Source of the DNA: Halapricum hydrolyticum
GTDB taxonomy: Archaea; Halobacteriota; Halobacteria; Halobacteriales; Haloarculaceae
NCBI RefSeq assembly: GCF_025517535.1
Contig: NZ_JAOPKC010000001.1
Location: forward strand, 310,001-374,000
Length of the DNA stretch: 64,000 bases
Direction: 5' to 3'
A model generated the notes under the pieces. It searched no databases. It was not told where the DNA came from and was given only the letters and a program-made list of their open reading frames with translations. Each line of letters starts with the position of its first letter. Positions within the stretch are counted from its first letter, which is position 1. The position numbers were made by a program, and so were the translations under genes. This document shows, one piece after another, positions 17,876-26,556 of the stretch.

Positions 17876-19636
17876 ATGGCCGCAGACACGCAGCGAGACG
17901 AGGAAATCGATCGCGAGTGGTGGAAAGAAGCGGTCGTCTACCAGATCTATCCGCGGAGCTTCAACGACAGCAACGGAGACGGCATCGGCGATCTGCAGGG
18001 CGTCATCGAGAAAGTGCCGTATCTTGCCGACCTCGGCGTCGACGTGGTCTGGCTCTGTCCGGTCTACGACTCGCCGAACGCGGACAACGGCTACGACATC
18101 CGTGATTACCATTCCATCATGGACGAGATGGGGACGATGGACGACTGGGAACGACTGCTCGAAACCGTCCACGATCACGACATGCGGCTGATCATGGACA
18201 TGGTGCTCAACCACACGTCCGACGAGCACGAGTGGTTCCTCAAGTCCAAAGACCCCGACAGCGACTATTCCGACTACTACTACTGGCGCGACGCTCGCGA
18301 GGACGGGGGACTCCCGAACAACTGGACATCGATTTTCGGCGGCAAAGCCTGGAAGTACGACGAGGAGCGCGAACAGTACTACCTGCACGTCTTCGACGAG
18401 AAACAACCCGATCTGAACTGGCGAAACGAGGATGTCCGCGAGGACATCTTCGAGATGCTCCACTGGTGGCTCGGGAAAGGGATCGACGGGTTCCGACTCG
18501 ACGTGATCAACCTGATCTCCAAGACTGAGGGGCTCCCGGACGGCGAGGAGAACCCCGGCTGGGTCGGCTGGGAACACATAGTCAACGGGCCGCGTGTCCA
18601 CGAGTACATCTCCGGGATGTACGACGACGTGTTCGCCGAGTACGACATGATGACAGTCGCGGAGATGCCCGGCTGTGGTGTCGAGGAGGCAAAGCAGTAC
18701 TGCGGGGAGGACGGCGACGGCCTGAACATGATCGTCCACTTCGAGCACGCCGACATCCCCTACAGGCCCGGCGGGAAGTGGGATCTGCAGGACGTCGACG
18801 TCGAACTCCACGAGCTCGACGATCTGGACGACCCGGATACGCTTTTTAACGACTGGGATCTGAACGACCTCCGGGACGTACTGACGCGCTGGCAGATCGG
18901 CCTCGATGGCGAGGGCTGGAACGCCAACTACCTCGGGAATCACGACCACCCGCGGACGGTCTCGCGGTTCGGCGACAGCGGCTTCTTCCGGGTCGCGTCG
19001 GCGAAGCTACTGGCGACCCTGCAGTTCACCCTCCAGGGGACGCCGTTCATCTATCAGGGCGAAGAGATCGGCATGACCAACGTCGAATGGGAGAGTTTCG
19101 ACGAGCTGCGGGACGTCGAGGCGATCCAGCAGACCGAGGAGCTGATGGAACGCCACGACGTCGGCTTCGAGGACGTCAAGCACGTCGTCAAACACCGCAG
19201 TCGAGATAACTCTCGGACGCCAGTCCAGTGGTCCGACGAGGAAAACGCCGGATTCACCGAGGGCGAGCCCTGGATCAAGGTCAATCCCAACTACGAGCGG
19301 ATCAACGTCGAAGACGCCCGGGAAAACGAGGACTCGATCTGGCACTACTACCGCGAACTGATCGAGTTGCGCGAGGATAACGATACGCTCGTCTACGGTG
19401 ACTTCCATCTCCTCTACGAGGATCACCCGCACATCTTCGCGTACCTCCGCACGCTCGGTGACCGCGGGGTACTCGTCGTGCTCAACGTGTTCGCACACAA
19501 TGAGGTGTTCACGCTGCCGCCGAACCTCGACACGGACGATCCGGAACTGCTGATCAGCAACTACGCCGACGCCGACGACGATCCCACCGAATTCGATCTC
19601 CGGCCCTACGAAGCGCGCGTCTATCAGATCACCTGA
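17876..19636 (+). CDS. GH13 alpha-glucosidase (oligo-1,6-glucosidase type)
   Basis: Family 13 glucosidase of 586 residues that should release glucose from the non-reducing end of short alpha-glucans. It opens WWKEAVVYQIYPRSFNDSNG, typical of the oligo-1,6-glucosidase subfamily. Motifs: LIMDMVLNHTS (region I), GFRLDVINLI (region II nucleophile Asp), TVAEMPG (region III acid Glu), YLGNHDHPR (region IV). No signal peptide is seen. With the other GH13 gene across the sdh operon, it suggests an intracellular maltodextrin route. It has its own promoter. Confidence 0.93.
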   Translation: MAADTQRDEEIDREWWKEAVVYQIYPRSFNDSNGDGIGDLQGVIEKVPYLADLGVDVVWLCPVYDSPNADNGYDIRDYHSIMDEMGTMDDWERLLETVHDHDMRLIMDMVLNHTSDEHEWFLKSKDPDSDYSDYYYWRDAREDGGLPNNWTSIFGGKAWKYDEEREQYYLHVFDEKQPDLNWRNEDVREDIFEMLHWWLGKGIDGFRLDVINLISKTEGLPDGEENPGWVGWEHIVNGPRVHEYISGMYDDVFAEYDMMTVAEMPGCGVEEAKQYCGEDGDGLNMIVHFEHADIPYRPGGKWDLQDVDVELHELDDLDDPDTLFNDWDLNDLRDVLTRWQIGLDGEGWNANYLGNHDHPRTVSRFGDSGFFRVASAKLLATLQFTLQGTPFIYQGEEIGMTNVEWESFDELRDVEAIQQTEELMERHDVGFEDVKHVVKHRSRDNSRTPVQWSDEENAGFTEGEPWIKVNPNYERINVEDARENEDSIWHYYRELIELREDNDTLVYGDFHLLYEDHPHIFAYLRTLGDRGVLVVLNVFAHNEVFTLPPNLDTDDPELLISNYADADDDPTEFDLRPYEARVYQIT

Positions 19637-20343
19637 ACCGGAGGCTGGTTCGGGCCGGGTCTGTACGTGTTGTTTCTCTTGTTGCGTACCACGCTGTCCG
19701 CCGTTTTCTTGTCGCGTACCATGCTGTCCGCGACTGTCCTCCAGACGACGGTGTAACTGTCGAAGAAAGTAGCGCGAAAACCCGTTGACACGGTTTGGAC
19801 CCGGACAGGAGCCGTTTTCCACAGTCCGTTCGGCCCTGCCGACACGTGTGCCGGCTGTAGCCGAGTTTCCATCGGCCCTGTCCTTGCGGACTTTGGCTGG
19901 GCTTGCACCAGCTTTTGCCAGCGTGCCGGGTTCCCGAATGTCACTTACGCGACATCCGGTAGTTGGCCTTCGCGCCGATCCGGCCGGCCGGACCGGTTGT
20001 GGACTGCTGTGGTTCTCCTTCAGGGCTGTGACCTCGGATCCCTGTTACAGGACGCTTGGTTGTGCCCCGAACGCATCCCTTTGTCCCTGACGGGAGTTCC
20101 GAGATGCGTCGTCCGGTGTGTCCCCGTTTTCCAACGGGAAGTGAATGTACGACGTCTATGGTAATAAATCATTTTGAATGAATTTGGTACTGTCTGCCAT
20201 GATGAGATATTTCTCTCCGGCAGCGTTTCCCGTCGGCTGGGTGACGAACGGTTTGGGACTTTGCGATCACTCGGGGCCGCCGGCCGGTTCGTCGTCTGGA
20301 TCCCACTCGCGCTCGACCGGCGTCTCGCTGCTCGCGGTTCGTT
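19637..20343. other. gene-free stretch of about 0.7 kb with a two-copy 30-bp repeat
   Basis: No convincing gene is seen on either strand. Near the left end two copies of a segment containing GCGTACCACGCTGTCCGC / GCGTACCATGCTGTCCGC lie 30 bases apart (about 19,677-19,731). From 19,780 to 20,160 composition is unlike the flanking genes, with long T/G-rich runs, and short frames do not have the acidic codon pattern of this genome. It could be a decayed foreign gene or a structured RNA. I looked for RNase P RNA and SRP RNA landmarks and did not find them. Confidence 0.5.
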
Positions 20344-20459
20344 TCATTCACCGCTCGCCATTCGAGACCCCTCGCTTCGCTTGGCGTCTCGCTGCTCGCG
20401 GTTCGTTTCATTCACCGCTCGCCATTCGAGACCCCTCGCTTCGCTCGGCGTCTCGCTGG
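20321..20459. repeat. tandem 64-bp repeat (about 2.2 copies) at the 3' end of the cinA-like gene
   Basis: The block beginning CGTCTCGCTGCTCGCGGTTC recurs with a period of 64 bases (20,321, 20,385, partly 20,449). As 64 is not a multiple of three, each copy is read in a different frame. One copy lies within the coding tail of the cinA-like gene. Confidence 0.75.
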
Positions 20460-21162
20460 CGTCGATCGCATCGAGCAACCACTCGGTTGCCGCGTCGAGC
20501 GACTGCTCGTCGCTCCCGGTCAGCTTGAGCCGGTTGTGTCGTGCTTCCCGGTCGGGATAGCAACCGACCCGGACGTCGAAGCGCTCGCGGACGGCACGCA
20601 ACTCGGAGACGATGTTCGCCTCCGGCTGGACGGTGTATAGAAACCGCGAGTCGAGGTCGCCCACGAAGTCGTCGGCGATCGTCTCGAACATGGCTTTCAT
20701 CTCGCCGGGGATCCCCGGCAGCACGTAGACGTTGTCCAGCCGACAGCCAGGTGCCAGTCCCTCGGGATTGGCGAGCGGCTCGGCCCCGCTCGGGACCGAC
20801 GCCTCCGTCTCGACGTCGAGGTCCAGTTCCGGGACGGACTCGCTGATCTCGGAGAGGCGCTGTTCGATTCGGGCGCGCGCCTGCTCGCTGACGACGAGGT
20901 CGCGATCGAACGCGTCGGCGACGGCCTCGACGGTCACGTCGTCCGGTGTCCCGCCGATCCCGCCGGTGACGATCACGGCGTCGAAGGCGTCGCTGTGGCG
21001 GGCGACGCTGTCGGCGATCGCCTCGCGGTCGTCTGGCAGTGCCAGGATCCGCCGGACGTCGGCCCCGCGCTCGGTCAGCTCGCGTGCGAGCCACGTGCCG
21101 TTGGTATTTTCGGTATCCCCTGAGAGAAGCTCGTCGCCGACAGTCAGAACTGCGACGTTCAT
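20344..21162 (-). CDS. CinA-like / MoaB-MogA fold competence-damage protein
   Basis: Protein of 272 residues with the MoCF-binding fold, related to the CinA N-terminal domain. It starts MNVAVLTVGDELLSGDTENT, followed by VIVTGGIGGTPDDVTVEAVA and VYVLPGIPGEMKAMFE, the three family signatures. The amidase half of bacterial CinA is absent. A role in NMN/NAD repair or molybdopterin-like binding is possible. The last 35 residues (SEARGLEWRAVNETN onward) are encoded by a tandem repeat and are not part of the fold. The ATG at 21162 is chosen by the match to the family start. Confidence 0.85.
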   Translation of the reverse strand: MNVAVLTVGDELLSGDTENTNGTWLARELTERGADVRRILALPDDREAIADSVARHSDAFDAVIVTGGIGGTPDDVTVEAVADAFDRDLVVSEQARARIEQRLSEISESVPELDLDVETEASVPSGAEPLANPEGLAPGCRLDNVYVLPGIPGEMKAMFETIADDFVGDLDSRFLYTVQPEANIVSELRAVRERFDVRVGCYPDREARHNRLKLTGSDEQSLDAATEWLLDAIDASETPSEARGLEWRAVNETNREQRDAKRSEGSRMASGE

Positions 21163-21245
21163 TATCCGGCGTGAGAACTCGATACGCCTCAACGTTTCGC
21201 CCCGGCGCAAGGCTCTTACTCCGAGACCACCTATCGACGGTTCCG

Positions 21246-21923
21246 ATGGCGAGTGTGGCCTACAACGCGTGGCTGTTCGACCTCGACGGGACGCTGATCG
21301 ACGTCGATCCCGCCCATTCGCGCCGGGTCTTCGACGAGATCGGCGACCGCCTCGGTCGCGAGTTTACCGACGAACAGGTGCGGGCACTCTGGCACGGGTT
21401 CGGCGGCTCGCGCAACGCCCAACTCCGACAGTGGGGGATCGACCCCGAGCCGTTCTGGGAACTCTTCCACGAGATCGAGGATCCGATCCGCCGCGCCGAG
21501 GCGACCTACCTCTACGACGACGCCGAGCGACTGCTCGCCGACCTCGACGGGCCGGTCGGCGTCGTCACTCACAGCCAGCCGCCGCTCACCGAGGCCGTGC
21601 TCGATCGCCTCGACATCGCCGACTGGTTCGACACCGTCGTCTGCTGTGGCGACGACGTCGGCTGGAAGCCCGATCCGAACCCGGTCCACCGGGCGCTCGA
21701 TGATCTCGATGCCTCCGGCGGGGAGACGGTCCTGGTCGGGGACAGCCCCTCGGATATCGGCGCGGCCTGGAACGCCGGCCTCGACGCCGCACACGTCGAG
21801 CGGTTTGACCCCGCCGAGCGCGGACACTGCGTCCTGGCGGATCACCGCGTCGACCGTCTCGATGGACTGCAGGACCTGGCCGGGCAGGCTCGGGCAGCCG
21901 ACGGCGGACAGACGGATCGGTAG
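21246..21923 (+). CDS. HAD superfamily hydrolase (phosphoglycolate phosphatase-like)
   Basis: Phosphatase of the haloacid dehalogenase family, 225 residues. Motif I is FDLDGTLID (nucleophile Asp), motif II VVTHSQPP, motif III Lys in GWKPDPNP, motif IV VGDSPSDIGAA. A helical cap lies between motifs I and II. This layout fits phosphoglycolate phosphatase or pyrophosphatase-like enzymes; the substrate is not known. It diverges from the cinA-like gene with 83 bases between the start codons. Its final codons run into a 23-bp tandem repeat array. Confidence 0.88.
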   Translation: MASVAYNAWLFDLDGTLIDVDPAHSRRVFDEIGDRLGREFTDEQVRALWHGFGGSRNAQLRQWGIDPEPFWELFHEIEDPIRRAEATYLYDDAERLLADLDGPVGVVTHSQPPLTEAVLDRLDIADWFDTVVCCGDDVGWKPDPNPVHRALDDLDASGGETVLVGDSPSDIGAAWNAGLDAAHVERFDPAERGHCVLADHRVDRLDGLQDLAGQARAADGGQTDR

Positions 21924-22045
21924 TGACCTGCTGGACGGATCGGTAGTGACCCGCTGGACGGATCGGTAGTGACCCGCTGGACGGATCGGTAGTGACCCGC
22001 TGGGCGGACCGGCAGTGACCCGCTGGGCGGACCGGCAGTGACCCG
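21911..22045. repeat. 23-bp tandem repeat, six copies
   Basis: Units beginning GACGGATCGGTAGTGACC recur at 21,911, 21,934, 21,957, 21,980, 22,003 and 22,026, an exact 23-base period. The last two copies share changes (GGCGGACCGGCAGTGACC). Each unit holds TAGTGA. The array covers the HAD gene's stop and the gap before the moeA gene's 3' end. Confidence 0.9.
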
Positions 22046-22060
22046 GGTCGTCCACGACAG

Positions 22061-23947
22061 CTAGCTATCGGATCGCTCGTATCCCGCCAGCGATCCGAAT
22101 ACGTCGCTGTTTTCGAGTGCATCCGCGAGTTGTTGGGCGCCGGACTTGTCCGCCCGATCGGGTTTTGCGACGACTCGGACCGTTTCGTGGCCGAGCGAGA
22201 CGAACCCGAGACCGAGACGGTCGGCCGAGACACGCAGTCCCAGTCCCGCGTCCGCGTCGCCGCGGGCGACCATCCGAGCGGGGCTCTCGTGGGCCCGGGC
22301 CGTCCGCTCGTAGCCGGTGATCGCCCGGGCCAGCTCCCCCCGGCTGGTTTCCCGTTCGGCTTCGAGTTCTTCGAGGGCGTCGTCGAAGGTCGCCCGCAGC
22401 CCGCTGTCTCCCGGTCGGTTGACGAACGACAGCTCACCATCGAGGAGCGATTCGAGACCGTCGCTCTCGGCCGGATCGCGTGGCACGACCAGTCCCCACT
22501 CGCGAGCCCACGAGCCGATCTCGACTGCTTCCTCGGGGGGATCGATCGGACCGGCGAGGACGGCCACGTCCGAGATCCCGTCTTCGAGCCACCGGCGTCC
22601 GACCCGGGATCCGTCGGCCAGATAGCGAGGTCGATCGACGCGATCGAGTAGTCGCGACAGTGCTGGATCGTCTTCGCCGACGCCCAGCAGCGACGGCGCC
22701 CTGACCGACGGGGAAAACAGTTCGACCTCGACCGGTTCCCCGGCGGCGAGTTCGCTGACGTCGGGCGCCATCGCGACGACGCCGTCGGCGGCCGTCAGCG
22801 ACGTCGTCGCGCCGCTGCCCTTGTCCACGGGATAGACGAGCGTCCGACCGTCGCCGTCGGTCACCAGTCCCACTGGCACGTACCGGAGCCGCCCCTCCTC
22901 GTAGCGCTCGCGCACCGCCATCTCGCCGGTCGCCGTCGCCGTCGTCGGTTCGGGCAGACCCGCAGTCTCGCGAATCGCCGGCGCGACGAACGTCCGGAAG
23001 ATCGTCAGTGCCGACACCGGATAGCCGGGCAGGCCGACGTACGCGGCTGATTCGAACCGGCCGACGAGCATCGGCCGGCCGGGTTTGACCGCGACGCCGT
23101 GCAGCAGCAGCTCGCCCAGGTCCTCGACGACGCGATAGATCACGTCAACGGTCGAGGCGCTGGTCGATCCAGAGGAGAGGACGAGATCGCACTCCTCGGC
23201 GGCCGTCCGGAGGACCGATTCGAGTTCGTCGAGGTCGTCGCCGGCGTGAGGGTAGGTGACCGGCTCGCCGCCGGCCGCTTCGACGCCCGCGGCGACGGTG
23301 TGGGTGTTGACGTCGTAGATCTGCCCCGCCGCGTGGTCGAGCTCTTCGCCGGGCCGGACGAGTTCCTCACCGGTCGAGACGATCCCGACCCGCGGCTTCG
23401 ACCGAACCGGGACGGATGCGACGCCCAGCGCGGCGAGCAGGCCGATCTCGCGGGCCGTGAGCTCCGTCCCCGGGCCGAGCGCTCGCTCGCCGGCCGCGAT
23501 GTCCGCACCGGCGAGCATGACGTTCTCGCCCGGCGTGACCGCCGTCCGGACCGCCACGCGATCGCCCTCCGGGCTCGTCCGTTCGACGGGGACCACCGCG
23601 TCGGCCCCCTGTGGCATGACTGCTCCCGTCGAGATCTCGACTGCGGTCCCGTCGCGTACCTCGACGTCCGGCGGTTCACCAGCGTGAACTTCCCCGCCGA
23701 TTTCGAGGGTGACTGGGTCAGTCTCGCCGGCCCCGAACGTCTCCCGTGCCGAGACCGCGTATCCGTCCATGCTCGCCCGGTCGAAGCCGGGCACGTCGAT
23801 CGTCGCATCCACTCGCTCGGCCAGCACGCGACCCCTGGCCTCGGTCAGCGGGACCGTCTCCGTCCCGCCGCCGAGATCGAGCCCGGCGATCGTCTCACGG
23901 GCCATCTCCGGGTCCGTCAGGTCCCGGAACTCGACGCGGTCACTCAT
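22061..23947 (-). CDS. moeA: molybdopterin molybdotransferase MoeA fused to a periplasmic-binding-protein-like domain
   Basis: Inserts molybdate into adenylated molybdopterin to make Moco. The 628-residue product has the full MoeA part (about residues 1-405): FDRASMDGYAV, AVEISTGAVMPQGADAVV, VGIVSTGEELV, SSGSTSAST and HGVAVKPGRP. The C-terminal 220 residues (from about LSRLLDRVDRPRYLADGS) look like the PBP-like domain found fused to MoeA in archaea and some bacteria, which may sense molybdate. It starts at ATG 23947, overlapping the stop of the upstream moeA. Confidence 0.93.
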   Translation of the reverse strand: MSDRVEFRDLTDPEMARETIAGLDLGGGTETVPLTEARGRVLAERVDATIDVPGFDRASMDGYAVSARETFGAGETDPVTLEIGGEVHAGEPPDVEVRDGTAVEISTGAVMPQGADAVVPVERTSPEGDRVAVRTAVTPGENVMLAGADIAAGERALGPGTELTAREIGLLAALGVASVPVRSKPRVGIVSTGEELVRPGEELDHAAGQIYDVNTHTVAAGVEAAGGEPVTYPHAGDDLDELESVLRTAAEECDLVLSSGSTSASTVDVIYRVVEDLGELLLHGVAVKPGRPMLVGRFESAAYVGLPGYPVSALTIFRTFVAPAIRETAGLPEPTTATATGEMAVRERYEEGRLRYVPVGLVTDGDGRTLVYPVDKGSGATTSLTAADGVVAMAPDVSELAAGEPVEVELFSPSVRAPSLLGVGEDDPALSRLLDRVDRPRYLADGSRVGRRWLEDGISDVAVLAGPIDPPEEAVEIGSWAREWGLVVPRDPAESDGLESLLDGELSFVNRPGDSGLRATFDDALEELEAERETSRGELARAITGYERTARAHESPARMVARGDADAGLGLRVSADRLGLGFVSLGHETVRVVAKPDRADKSGAQQLADALENSDVFGSLAGYERSDS

Positions 23948-25190
23948 CGTACTCCCAGTTCTCGGCTGCCACTGTCTCGCCGGCCGGGATCCCCTCCCGG
24001 GACTCGGGCACGACGACCCACCCGTCCGCCAGCGCGACGCTCGAGAGCACGCCCGCGCCGCTGGCCCGCGTCGGCTCGGCGATCGTCTCGCCGTCTCCCG
24101 TGTCGTCAGCTCCGCTGTCCCCTGCATCCTCAGTCTCCAGCGAGACGCGTGCGAACGTCCGCGCGCCGATCTCGCTGGGGATCTTTCGAGCCAGCTTCGC
24201 TTCGACAGCCGGCGGCTTACGCACCGGCAGGTGACCGACGTGCTTGAGCAGCGGTCGCAGCAGCTGGACTGCGCCGACGATCGTCGAGACGGGATAACCC
24301 GGCAGCATGAGCACGGGCGTGTCCTCGACGAGCCCCGCGCCGACGGGGTGACCGGGCTTGACCGCGACGCCGTGGAACAGGATCTCGCCCAGGTCGTCGA
24401 TCACGTCCGCCAGGTGGTCGCGCTTGCCGACCGACGAGCCGCCGTTGGTGACGACGACGTCTTTCGTGAGATCGCGCTGGATTGCCGAGCGGAGCGCGGC
24501 CGGATCGTCCGAGACGATCTGGCGGTAGGTCGCCGTCCCGCCCCAGCGCTCGACGTAGCGCGAGACGGTGAACCCGTTGGTCTCGACGACCTCGCCGGGT
24601 TCGGGACCGTCCTGCACGAGTTCGTCGCCGGTCGGGACGACGCCGACGGTCGGGCGCTCGTAGACCTCGACCTCGCGGACGCCGGTCGCCTTCAGCAGTC
24701 CCAGATCCGAGGGCCGGAGCTGATGGCCCGCCTCGAAGAGACGTTGCTCCTCGCGGACGTCTTCACCGACCGGTGCGACGTTCGTTCCTTCGGCGACGGC
24801 CGTCTCGATCTCGACCTGGTCGTCCCGGCGGGTCGTCTCTTCCACCTTGACGACCGCGTCGGCCCCCGCGGGGAGCGGACTGCCGGTGTGGACCCACTGT
24901 GCCTGGCCGGGCGCGACCGATCCGGCCCCGACCTCGAACCGATCGAGCGCGACGGGAGATCGATCGGTCGCGTCGAAGGTGTCGCTCGCCCGCACGGCGT
25001 AGCCGTCCATCGCCGCCCGCTCGAAGTGCGGCACCGATCGCCGGGCGTCGACGGGCGTCGCGAGGACGCGCCGCTCGGCCGCTGCCAGCCCGCGTCGCTG
25101 CGTTCGACCCAGGGGCGTCACCGCCTCCCGGAACGTCTCGAGGGCTGCCGCGAGCCGGGTCACGCCATCGAAACCGTGTTCTTCGTCCAT
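23940..25190 (-). CDS. moeA: molybdopterin molybdotransferase MoeA (second copy, no fusion)
   Basis: A 416-residue MoeA paralogue with HFERAAMDGYAVRASDTF, VHTGSPLPAGADAVVKVE, VGVVPTGDELV, TNGGSSVGKRDHLAD and HGVAVKPGHP. The C-terminal MoeA domain IV is present but has an acidic insert. Its TGA lies inside the ATGAGTGA start of the fused copy, so the two are translationally coupled. In many archaea one copy handles molybdenum and another tungsten; which does which cannot be told here. The start is ATG 25190. Confidence 0.93.
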   Translation of the reverse strand: MDEEHGFDGVTRLAAALETFREAVTPLGRTQRRGLAAAERRVLATPVDARRSVPHFERAAMDGYAVRASDTFDATDRSPVALDRFEVGAGSVAPGQAQWVHTGSPLPAGADAVVKVEETTRRDDQVEIETAVAEGTNVAPVGEDVREEQRLFEAGHQLRPSDLGLLKATGVREVEVYERPTVGVVPTGDELVQDGPEPGEVVETNGFTVSRYVERWGGTATYRQIVSDDPAALRSAIQRDLTKDVVVTNGGSSVGKRDHLADVIDDLGEILFHGVAVKPGHPVGAGLVEDTPVLMLPGYPVSTIVGAVQLLRPLLKHVGHLPVRKPPAVEAKLARKIPSEIGARTFARVSLETEDAGDSGADDTGDGETIAEPTRASGAGVLSSVALADGWVVVPESREGIPAGETVAAENWEYDE

Positions 25191-25276
25191 ACTCCCTCCT
25201 TCGGCGGGCCGAACTAAAGTCTCGCGTCGAGCACGCCTCCGACAGGACCATGTTGGCGGGCCGAGAACCGCCGGCA

Positions 25277-26047
25277 ATGGCACTCGCTGACCTGCTCGTC
25301 CCGGGCGTCCTCGCCGCGGTGGGAATCGCTCTCTTCGGCCTGGGGGCTCGCGAACTGTGGTTCGCACTCCGGATCTATCGTGGCGAGCCGCTTGCGGTCG
25401 CCGACGCCGCGAACGACCCGGGTCCGGTCGAGGTCGTCGGGACCGCCCGACCCGAAAAGGGAATCGTCGAGGCGCCGTTCTCCGGGGCCGAATCGCTCGT
25501 CTGCGAGTGGGAGGTCCAGCAGTCCGAAACGACCGGTAATTCAGGCACCGGGAGGCAATACTGGAAGACGCTCGCGACGGGGCTTCGCGGTGGCCCCTTC
25601 CGGCTGGAGGACGACACCGCCAGCTGTCGGGTCGAACCCGCTGGCTCGGTCCGCCACCTCGAGGAGCAGACGATGACTGTCCCGGCGGGGACGACGCCGC
25701 CCGAACGGATCCGGGACTTTGTCGACGCACACTCCGACGTCGAACCGCAAGACGAGAGCGTCGACGTCGGTCCCGTGGAGATCACGCTCGGGAACGAACA
25801 GCGGTTCGTCGAGCGACGACTCGATCCCGGCGAGGACTGCTACGTCTACGGGCACGCCCACTACGATCCGTCCGCGGGCAGTCGCGCCGGCGAGGTCAAC
25901 GTTCGGATTAACGGCGACGGCATCCGTCGGTTCCTGATCGCCGACTCGCGGGAGCGAGGCGTCGCGCTCGAACAGGCGACGATCGGAGTGCTGCCGGCGG
26001 TGCTCGGGGCTGCACTGCTCGGGGCCGCGGTTGTGGTCGCCCTCTAG
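25277..26047 (+). CDS. membrane protein with GIDE/MULAN-like domain
   Basis: A 256-residue protein with one helix at each end (about residues 5-27 and 235-254) and a soluble middle. The middle (PVEVVGTARPEKGIVEAPFS, then AESLVCEWEVQQSE) matches the pattern of the GIDE domain, which in eukaryotic MULAN sits between two membrane helices. The RING finger of MULAN is absent. Archaeal GIDE proteins have no known function. The start could also be ATG 25250, which adds nine residues. It is divergent from the moeA genes. Confidence 0.65.
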   Translation: MALADLLVPGVLAAVGIALFGLGARELWFALRIYRGEPLAVADAANDPGPVEVVGTARPEKGIVEAPFSGAESLVCEWEVQQSETTGNSGTGRQYWKTLATGLRGGPFRLEDDTASCRVEPAGSVRHLEEQTMTVPAGTTPPERIRDFVDAHSDVEPQDESVDVGPVEITLGNEQRFVERRLDPGEDCYVYGHAHYDPSAGSRAGEVNVRINGDGIRRFLIADSRERGVALEQATIGVLPAVLGAALLGAAVVVAL

Positions 26048-26099
26048 CCGCGTCTCCGCGACCATCGTGTTTTTGGCCCTACCGCCCTAACCGGGGAGT

Positions 26100-26456
26100 A
26101 TGTCTGCCCTGCGAGACGCGTTGCGAGAGTTGCCCGACGCGGTGTTCGCCGACCTCCTGGAGAGCGAGGAGGCGTACCTGCTCGTCATCGACCTTCCGGG
26201 AGCCACTGCCGAGACCGTCGACGCACACGTCGAACGGGGACGAATCGTCATCGAAGCCAGACGCGAGAAGGGCCTCCCCACCGAGTACGAGTACGTCGAG
26301 GAAGAGCGGTCGATGTTCCTCGACGTCGAGTTGCCGCTGCCGCCGGACGCGAGCGGCACCGGCGCCGAGGGGACGGTCGAGAACGGCGTCCTCGAACTCC
26401 GATTGCCGAAACAGACCGCCGATCCGTCGGCGACGATTCCGATCGACGAGGCCTGA
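26100..26456 (+). CDS. Hsp20/alpha-crystallin-like small heat shock protein
   Basis: A 118-residue protein with a truncated but recognisable alpha-crystallin domain: LLVIDLPGATAETVDAHVE, then IVIEARREKGLP, and ending GVLELRLPKQ, which matches the A-x-x-x-G-V-L hallmark as NGVLELRLPK. It is shorter than usual, with only about 25 residues before the domain. It would bind unfolding proteins in the cytoplasm. An inverted repeat begins at its stop codon. Confidence 0.8.
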   Translation: MSALRDALRELPDAVFADLLESEEAYLLVIDLPGATAETVDAHVERGRIVIEARREKGLPTEYEYVEEERSMFLDVELPLPPDASGTGAEGTVENGVLELRLPKQTADPSATIPIDEA

Positions 26457-26536
26457 TAGTGACCGTTGTAACGATTTACCGGGACGACCGCTACGGTCGT
26501 GCGGTCGATCCGGAACGGACTTACAACGATCACTAT
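26456..26536. repeat. 81-bp MITE-like inverted repeat
   Basis: ATAGTGACCGTTGTAA at 26,456-26,471 and TTACAACGATCACTAT at 26,521-26,536 are inverted copies with one mismatch. They enclose about 50 bases with an inner GACCGCTACGGTC palindrome. The left copy begins within the hsp20 stop codon. The layout fits a miniature inverted-repeat element or a transcript-end structure. A shorter match (GATAGTGACCGT) follows the stop codon of the 2H phosphoesterase at 3,295. Confidence 0.6.
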
Positions 26537-26556
26537 GAGGACGGGGTGGCCTGTCG

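Noticed and set aside
19680..20160. RNase P RNA or SRP RNA
   Set aside because: Conserved core words such as GAGGAAAGTCC or the SRP GGAAGGGAGCAGC loop were not found on either strand.
21911..22045. CRISPR array
   Set aside because: A 23-bp unit repeated without spacers is a simple tandem repeat.
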